Below, piece after piece: positions 24,601 to 32,400 of a DNA stretch of 64,000 nt. This DNA comes from Holacanthus passer (lineage: Eukaryota > Chordata > Actinopteri > Pomacanthidae), in the NCBI GenBank assembly GCA_025331565.1, contig JAFREQ010000021.1, positions 496,001 to 560,000 on the forward strand. The letters are read 5' to 3'. A model generated the notes under the pieces. That model was not told where the DNA came from. It saw only the letters and a list, made by a program, of their open reading frames with translations, and ran no database searches. Numbering within the stretch: the stretch's first letter is position 1; each line of letters begins with the position of its first letter. The position numbers and the translations under genes were made by a program.

Positions 24601-27600
24601 ATTTATATGGCCAGGTTGACCATTAAAGGGGGAGGAGGGCGTAGCGGTGCAGATGGAAGTCAAGGCGTGGGCGTTTGCTAGCCCTCCTGAAAATATGGAA
24701 AGAGAGTTTTCATTTTTAGCTTCTCCTTGTCACTGTGCAAAATATTGGATTTTGAGGTATGCACATAATGTAGATTAGTGAGTGAGTGCACTGCTGGAAG
24801 GTCAAAGGTCAATGAGGCGCAGTAAGTAGTTGGAGCCACAGCTGCAGGTGACATTGACACTGTGTCAGTCATTGGCAGATGGCAGCTCAAACATCTTTGG
24901 CGCACCTCGTCCCGTAATCACTCCGACCACATAAAACTGCTGATGCTGCTCGGCAAGAGCTGCTCAATGGACTTCACTCTCATATGAGATGGTTTATTAT
25001 CACAGAGGGGATCTGGGAGAGAGCAGCCAGCCAATCTGTTCACTTGGAAGCTTCTACCTGGTCTGGATCGACTCTGATTTGTAACCAGCTACAGAAATGT
25101 GTTCAAAAAATATTTTCACAGTTGCACACGAATGCACAAAAGGAATTAGAGGATGAAGCTAAAAACTAATTCTGGTTTGTTTTAAATGATGAGAACTTGC
25201 AGTATGTTGGAAAAAAACTATGACAATAATTTGCTGAATTAAAACTTTTTGTTCCTGTATAGTCGAAAAACATCAAGTGCTGCGCTGCGTCGGGGGAGAA
25301 ATTTCACCGAAGGACTCTAAAAGCACTCTTCTCTCTGAAGGACTGTTGACTCAGTGGAAGAAGTAATGAAAGTTCACTCAGAAGACAATTACTTTGAAAT
25401 GAGCAGTGTTGTCTGAAACACCCAGTCAAAGTGATCCAGTGCAGTTCATGAAGTGTCGGCTCGCTTTTCCTTTGTTGTCGTACAATCAGAGCGCCAAATG
25501 TGAAAGTCACATACATCACCCCTCATTTACCATGTGGTGATATAGTATATAAGTATGAAGAATATAAGAATGAAGTCTAATATTGTTTTCAGTCACATTT
25601 AGACTCCAGTTACAAGTAGCTTGTCTAAGATGAAGACTCTGCATCCTACATTTCCCATAGTGCATTTTGATTGCATCTTTCATGCAATGGCAAAAAGATG
25701 CATTTTACAAACTCCACGTCTTCAGTTTTTGCAGCACAGTTATAAATGTTTTGTCCCCGAGCCTGATCTGAGATACTGATCTGAGATACTGATGACATCG
25801 CTGTGATGTCATCAGGGGTTATTTTCTCAGACCTCATGAATCCCCTCCAGAGCCACAGAAGACATCGTGGTTTCACAGGCTGAGTCGTCGTCCTCATGAT
25901 GAGTCGACTGAGCTCGGTCAGCCCTTCTTTAGGCCTGAATCCCCACCAGCTACAGGAGCTGCTGCCGACATTGACCTTTGACCTCCTTGTGGACGGGAGG
26001 CTTTTCTCATGGAGGACAAACATGTTAGCCGTTAGCATTATTTGCTGTTACACCAAGTGCATGAATGGTGTTTGTGAGAAACATTCTGGGTCTAATTTGA
26101 AAGGTACTGAAAACTTGTTGTCAACTGACCTCTAGAATCATCAGTGGACTGATGGATGTGAACACTGCATGACCAAAAGTATATGGACGCCTGAAAACTA
26201 CACTCACATGAGGTGATTGAACATCTCATTTCAAAACCATGAGCATTAAAGAGACTCTCAACTAACTTCGACAAAAATAATCCTTTTTAAGACAGAGCTC
26301 TGTTGAATACTGGAGTTTGGAGTTTGAAAGAATGTCTAATTAAAGATCATATGGCATTATGGGAAATGTAGGATCCAGGATTTCTGCAGTTTCACCGAGA
26401 CTAAAAGTCAGAATGTCTCAGCCTCTGCTGCTTCAATTTAATGAGGCTTCAGCAGTATGAGTCAAATCTTCCAGAGTTTCTTCTTTGTGTTTCCAGACAT
26501 TCTGTCTTTGCTGAGCAGTGTTGGAAGGCCTGTAACAAAAAGAGGGAATTTCACACTAAAAGCTCTTTGTAAGATATCCACTTGATTTGTCTAACTCATA
26601 TTAACTAGGCTGAATTTTGGATTTTTGCACAGAAAGAAAACTGGGTTTTGTCCCTCATCACTCACATTCGAACTGTTTCATGATGAATCTCTTAAAAGCC
26701 AATAGAGTGAGGAAGATCAAGAATAGTGTTATAAGACAGACTTGGAAAAAAAATGCGAAGCTATTCTTTAATGAAGTACAATACTAAATCAACAGCCTCC
26801 ACTCTTGTGAGAATCTCTTTCCACCAGAGACCAGCTGCCACCAGAGCGACACTGATGTTGGGTGATCAGGTCCGGCTCATAGTCGGAGGTCCAGTTCATC
26901 CAGAGGTGCTGGATGGGGTTGAGGTCCTTATGACACCTTACTGGGAAAACCATTTCTTTACGGAGCTGGATTTGAACTCATCGTCATGTGGAAACAGGGA
27001 AGGAGCAAACCCAAGCCACAAAGTCGGACTCTCACTAATGTAAAGAATATTATTATCACATGTCACAGGGTTGTCCACATACTTTTGGCCATACAGTGTA
27101 TTTGGTGACTCATCTCATCTATTATGTTCATAGGCTGTTTATGATGCCAGTTTTATATTCTATCTTCGCCCCCATCAGCCGAGTGTGAAACTGTAAGGAT
27201 TCATTAATGAGCCATATGGCCTCTGTGTAAAGCTGCTGTAAAGTAACGGATGCGCAGCGCAGTGAACTGAGTAATGTCTCTGACCATCTTGTCGAGATCC
27301 CTCTGGAGGTTGCTCTTCTCCATGTGGATCTTCTCGTAGGCCTGGATCACATCCTCCAGCTGCTCCTCTCTCTCCTTCCTCTTCTGGAGCTGAACATACA
27401 CAGAAAGAGGAAGAAGGAAAAAAAAAACAAAAGAAGCTTGACATACATTTACTTTTTTTCCTCCTTTGTCAGTTTTCAAACTTCCTCACAAAGAGAAAAA
27501 CTACACAAAAAACTTCCATTGTGAGAGTCGTCAAATGTGTCTCTTAAGAAACTGTTACGTAACGTAGAAAATTCAGGACACAGAAATCCTGACGCTCCAC

Positions 27601-29456
27601 AGCGAACCCTCCCCCACCTCGACAAATGGAGAAGTCATGTTTTCAACAATCTTCAACACTATTTAAAGAAATGAATTCCTTGATGTCTGATCTATTCTCT
27701 TCACACTGTGGCACAATAAAGGGGTTGAGTGTGACTGGATGCAATAATCACATCCCCTTTGTGACAGATCTGAGGGCAGCGACATCCACCACTGAGACTG
27801 ACAGAGATATTTAAAAGACGAGGACGCGGGAGATTTTTTTTGTTGAAGAATATGTTGACTTTCGCCGCCGCCGCCGCAGAGAATGCGAGTGGGAGCAGCA
27901 GCAGCGAGATAAACAGAGGCGGCGAGGACAAAGAGGTGCGTCGCCGCTGTGAGCCGGAGCGCCGAGGCCCATTCAGCGTGTCTATGGTAACATATGCTCG
28001 TAGAAAACTGGCACCGAGGTGAGGACGGCTTGTCAACAGCATCGTGACTGAGGAGAGCAGGATTACTCCAGGGCTCCATCTCTATAAAGAGAAACGAGAT
28101 TTAAAATCCTAAATATGTTCCCATGATTTAAATTCTCACCTCGGTCTGGATGCTGTGTGGCATCGATTCCTGTTTCATGTGCTGTCGAGTTTTGTTTTCC
28201 ACATCCTCTGTGAGGTAATAAACACATCAGAGAGGAAGGAAAGATAGGTTTAAAGGATAAATCTGTTTTTTTAATCCAAATAATATAGTACTGTCTATAT
28301 AAATATATTTATATATAATAAAGTTCTCAGAACATTACGCAGGTTTCCATTCAAATGTGACGCAAGTCTTAACTGAATTTACAGGAAATCTGCAAAACAA
28401 AACGTGAATCAACGTGCGTTTCCATCCACTACCATCATGTGATTATTAGGAGTTGAGTGCATCAGGATAAACAGTAGGTGGCGCTAAGTTTCTGGTTGCA
28501 GTTGCAGAAGAAGAGGCCGCGACGAGACGCATGAAACCACGCAAACGACATGAGGAAAATAGGAAATACGGTATTTATGTTTGTTTCATGTGTTAATGTG
28601 ATCTGATGTTTTTATCTGCCGCTATTTTTCATGTCTTCACTGGAGCGCGAGTCGATGTTTGAATCAGATTTTTAGATTTTCAACCAGCTTCAAGCCCTCA
28701 GGTTCATCTTTGGTCTCAGGTTCAGGGTGGTTTTCCTCGGCTCAGCGTCGGATCAGAAAACCTCTGATTCCCAGATTGAAAACATTCACTTGGTCAGTGC
28801 AACGTTACTGTTACCGATAAGAAAGATTTCCAAAACAATGAAAATGAGGCCTCATGTTGGAATAAATCAAATTGTTCTAGAAATTTGCTGAAATGAATCA
28901 ATTGTTCTTGGCAGCAGTTGCAGTTATGTGTTGTCTCTTTTCGTTGATGTAATGTTCGGTTTCTAAATGTCTTCAGTTGAAACCACGAAGCAAATAATGA
29001 AAGCGAGAAAGAGCCAGTGTCGTCATCTTGGCCGTATTAATCTCTGAACCCTTATTAACCCGTCATCTCTTCCTTTCCTCTGATTCACCACCAGTTTTGC
29101 TGTGTAATTTAAAAATGTGCAAAATAGATTTAGACTGAGATTTTGGCTGTGTCAAAATAGTTTGGCACAGGGACGCTCCACAAAACATGGCCTCAAGAAC
29201 TAATGAAGCCGAACTCACCTTCCAGCCCTTATGTCAGCTGATATTCTGCTTCATGCCGAATATTCCCAAATGAAATGTTCCCACATGCTCAGGTAGAAGC
29301 CGCACAGTTCCATTAAAACTCTGACTCCATGTTTTCACTTTATGCTTTGTGACCTTTAAATTCCTCTAACGCCTTCTGGCAGGAAATATGTCACCTTTCC
29401 TCTGCTTCTCCTTGATAACTGCAAGTCACCACTTTACCAAAAGGAAGAGGATGAGG

Positions 29457-29487
<31 letters not shown>

Positions 29488-32400
29488 CCCGTCCCAACAG
29501 AGCATGCTCAGTGAGCCGTGGCACATTTCATCACTCTGAATGGCCGGTGTCAGAGCTGCGTGACCTTGTGTGTCGCGCCCTAATCGTTTCTGCTGCTCCC
29601 ATAAACCATTTCCTTCCTCTTTCTCACTCTCATGCTCTTTTAACTGCTGCCGGTTTCACCGCTGCCTTCCTGTGTTAGTCGTCTCTCATTTCTTTCTCCC
29701 CGCGCTCTCGTTCGCGCAGTCAGAGAAACAGCTGAGTTGCGAGCGATGGGCGATGGGCCCGGGCGCATTATGCTCCGTCCTCCTCTCACACTCCAGCCTG
29801 TTTATGGATGCATGCATCATCTCAAACCACCCTGTGTGTGTTATGCGTGTGTCCCAACATGCAATGCAGGATGTGTTGGAAACTTATATTTTTCTTTCTT
29901 AAGACGCACACATTCAGCAGAATCTCCGCCAGGTTTGCTCCCAATTATACCACGATTCAGAAATAGAACAGCAGCGTGAAGATCCCATGTCACAGCGCTG
30001 CCTGGACGCTTTCTTAAAAACACCCCAGTCTCAGTCATTTTGCTTGGACAGCAGCTTTAGTGCTTAATTAGTTCTGGATGTCTGTCAGCGTGTGTCCACC
30101 AGGGTTGGCCTCAATTCACTTTTAATTCAATTAATTCACATGCAGGGAGGATTTCTGCAGAATTCAAGCTCTGAGAAAAACCTTTGCGGTGATAAGGTTT
30201 TCATTCCATCCAGTGTGGTTTAAGAAAAAAAAGAAATGAATATATAGTGAAGTGGATTCTCCTCTTATTTCATACATGTCCCATCTTCCTTGTCTCACGT
30301 CCCCCGTCCTCCCCCTCCGCCCCCCTCCCCCTCTCGTCCTCATCGTACCTCGTGGGTCAGGACGTTGACTCTCTGCTGCAGGTTGCCGTTTTCCGAGTGC
30401 AGCAGCGCCGTCTCTTTGCTCTCGAAGGAGCAGTAGGAGTTGGTGTTGTCCCCGAACTCGCTGATCATAGGGAACTGCAGCAAGAAGAAGTAAACAACAT
30501 CACAGAGACGTGGAATTAGACGTGCAGTGACGAGGACGTGGTTAAGAGCGAGGGAAGAGAATGGGATGGTAAAATAATACAGTCAATGAACCTTTTTTCT
30601 TATTTATCATTTCAGTTTGTTTGTCTTCTTTCTGTTGCTGTATTCTGCACTTTTTTTTTTTTTGATGATTTCACACTGGGATCATTAAAGATTCATCTCG
30701 CATCAACCACAACTTCTGTTTGGCCCAGATATCACTCAGAGGATCAGGGTGTTTTAACTGAAGTCATGTTGTTTTTCTCATGAACTAGATTTTATTTTTC
30801 AGTTCTCCTAAAACTAGTCTCTGAATAGCAAGTTGCTGTAATTGTACTTTCTAATTTCATCTCACACCGTCCATCTGTCCATCTGTCCATTTGTCCATCT
30901 GTCCATTTCTTGACAAAACTCTAGAGAATGATAGATACTTTTTTCAAAATTACACTGATTATCCAAAATCGGATGCTACTTCCCAAAGTATTTAAAATAT
31001 TTAAACTCTGGCAGATTGGACTTTAATATAATGTGGAGAATATTATATCATTTAGACACATGGGACAAATAGAGGCACAACAATGTCCATCAAAAGCATC
31101 ATTGGATGGATCCTCATCTGCTTCTCGAGAAAAAGCTGCATATTTTCTGTATTTTTGTTGTTGTCAGCAAATCCCATGAAAAGAGTGAAACCAACAATGT
31201 GTTAGTTTGTCTCTTGCTCACTGATGTGTTTTTAATAGTTTTTTGTCCATCTATGGTGCAGAGGAAGAAGATACATCAGGCTTTGATATGCACACAAAAC
31301 TAGAATCAATTCACTGCTGTTTTTCTGTGGGATTTGTTGATGATAAAAAATATAGAAAAAAAAAGAGGTAATATATTTACATCTTATTGCCTGACTACAA
31401 CTCATAAGTCAAGAGGGAAAACATATTTGGTTGTGTATAGAGATCCAGAGGAACAGAGGACTCAACAGCATCACATGAAAACATTTAAAATATGCAGAAA
31501 TAATCACATTATCTGCAGCTGTGATTGTGCAGATACGACTGATTATGTAACCACAACTCATGTTCTGGGCTACAATCACTGCTGCGCTACTTTTAAAGTA
31601 CAGTAAGCGATTTGTCTAGTTATAGTGCTAAACTGCTGTTTGGTGACGGAAACACACAAGACGAGTTATATAACTGCGTAACCTAAATGAACACATTTAC
31701 ATTTAGAGTGCTGCCATGAGCAGAGGGGGGCTTTCATTTTCTGTGTGAAGTCATTGCCGCTGATGCAACTGTCTATTTGAGAAGCAAACAACCCTTTTCC
31801 ATTTAGCAGAACACCTCTCTCTGCTCAGTTTAACAGTAAATGTTCTCAACGTGGGCAAAAACCCCCCGAGGGGCCGCAAGAGTTCTCACACCGCCGAGCG
31901 TGGGGAAGTCTAAAGCGGCCTCACTTCAACCCGTGTTCAAAGCTGCGGGAGGCGCGACCATCTGCAGCTGGACTCGTGTGTTTGGAGAACGCCTGCAGCA
32001 ACTCCTCAACACGAAGAATTTCAAATAATAGAAAACAACAGAATTTTGCAAAAGCTCCTCCCACACGGGACAATGAGGAGTCAACACTGTGACGTCCGCA
32101 TTGTCTCCATTGATTATCCAAATCCACAAAGAGACACATGCTGTATTTACCGAGGCACAGGTGTGACAACTCCCTCTCCGAACAGCCAACATCTGCACCT
32201 GCTCTCCCAAAATCAACACCTGTCTCTCAGGGAATGGGCCCTGAACAAACCGCCGCTCGCGAGTAAGTCAACAGCGACGTGGCAGCCCGCAGCCTTCGGT
32301 AACAGCTGCTTGCTAAGAGGACGCAGGATTTCTGCACTGACACATTTGTCAGGAGACGAGAGTCAAACTGCCTTTCTATTTTCATCTGTCTCATTCAGAG

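Larger units (their letters stand above)
24142..27284 (-). other. tbkbp1 intron 3
   Basis: It is 3.1 kb and hosts a Tc/mariner-type nonautonomous element (26163-27098) overlapping a second inverted-repeat structure (25643-26374). The part from 24142 to 25600 shows nothing I recognise. Confidence 0.85.
27390..30348 (-). other. tbkbp1 intron 2
   Basis: It is 3.0 kb with donor GTACGA. It contains a repeat-like block at 28252-28540, a (TG)n tract at 29461-29487 and short GCC/GCA runs at 27860-27905. No further exon is supported. Confidence 0.85.
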
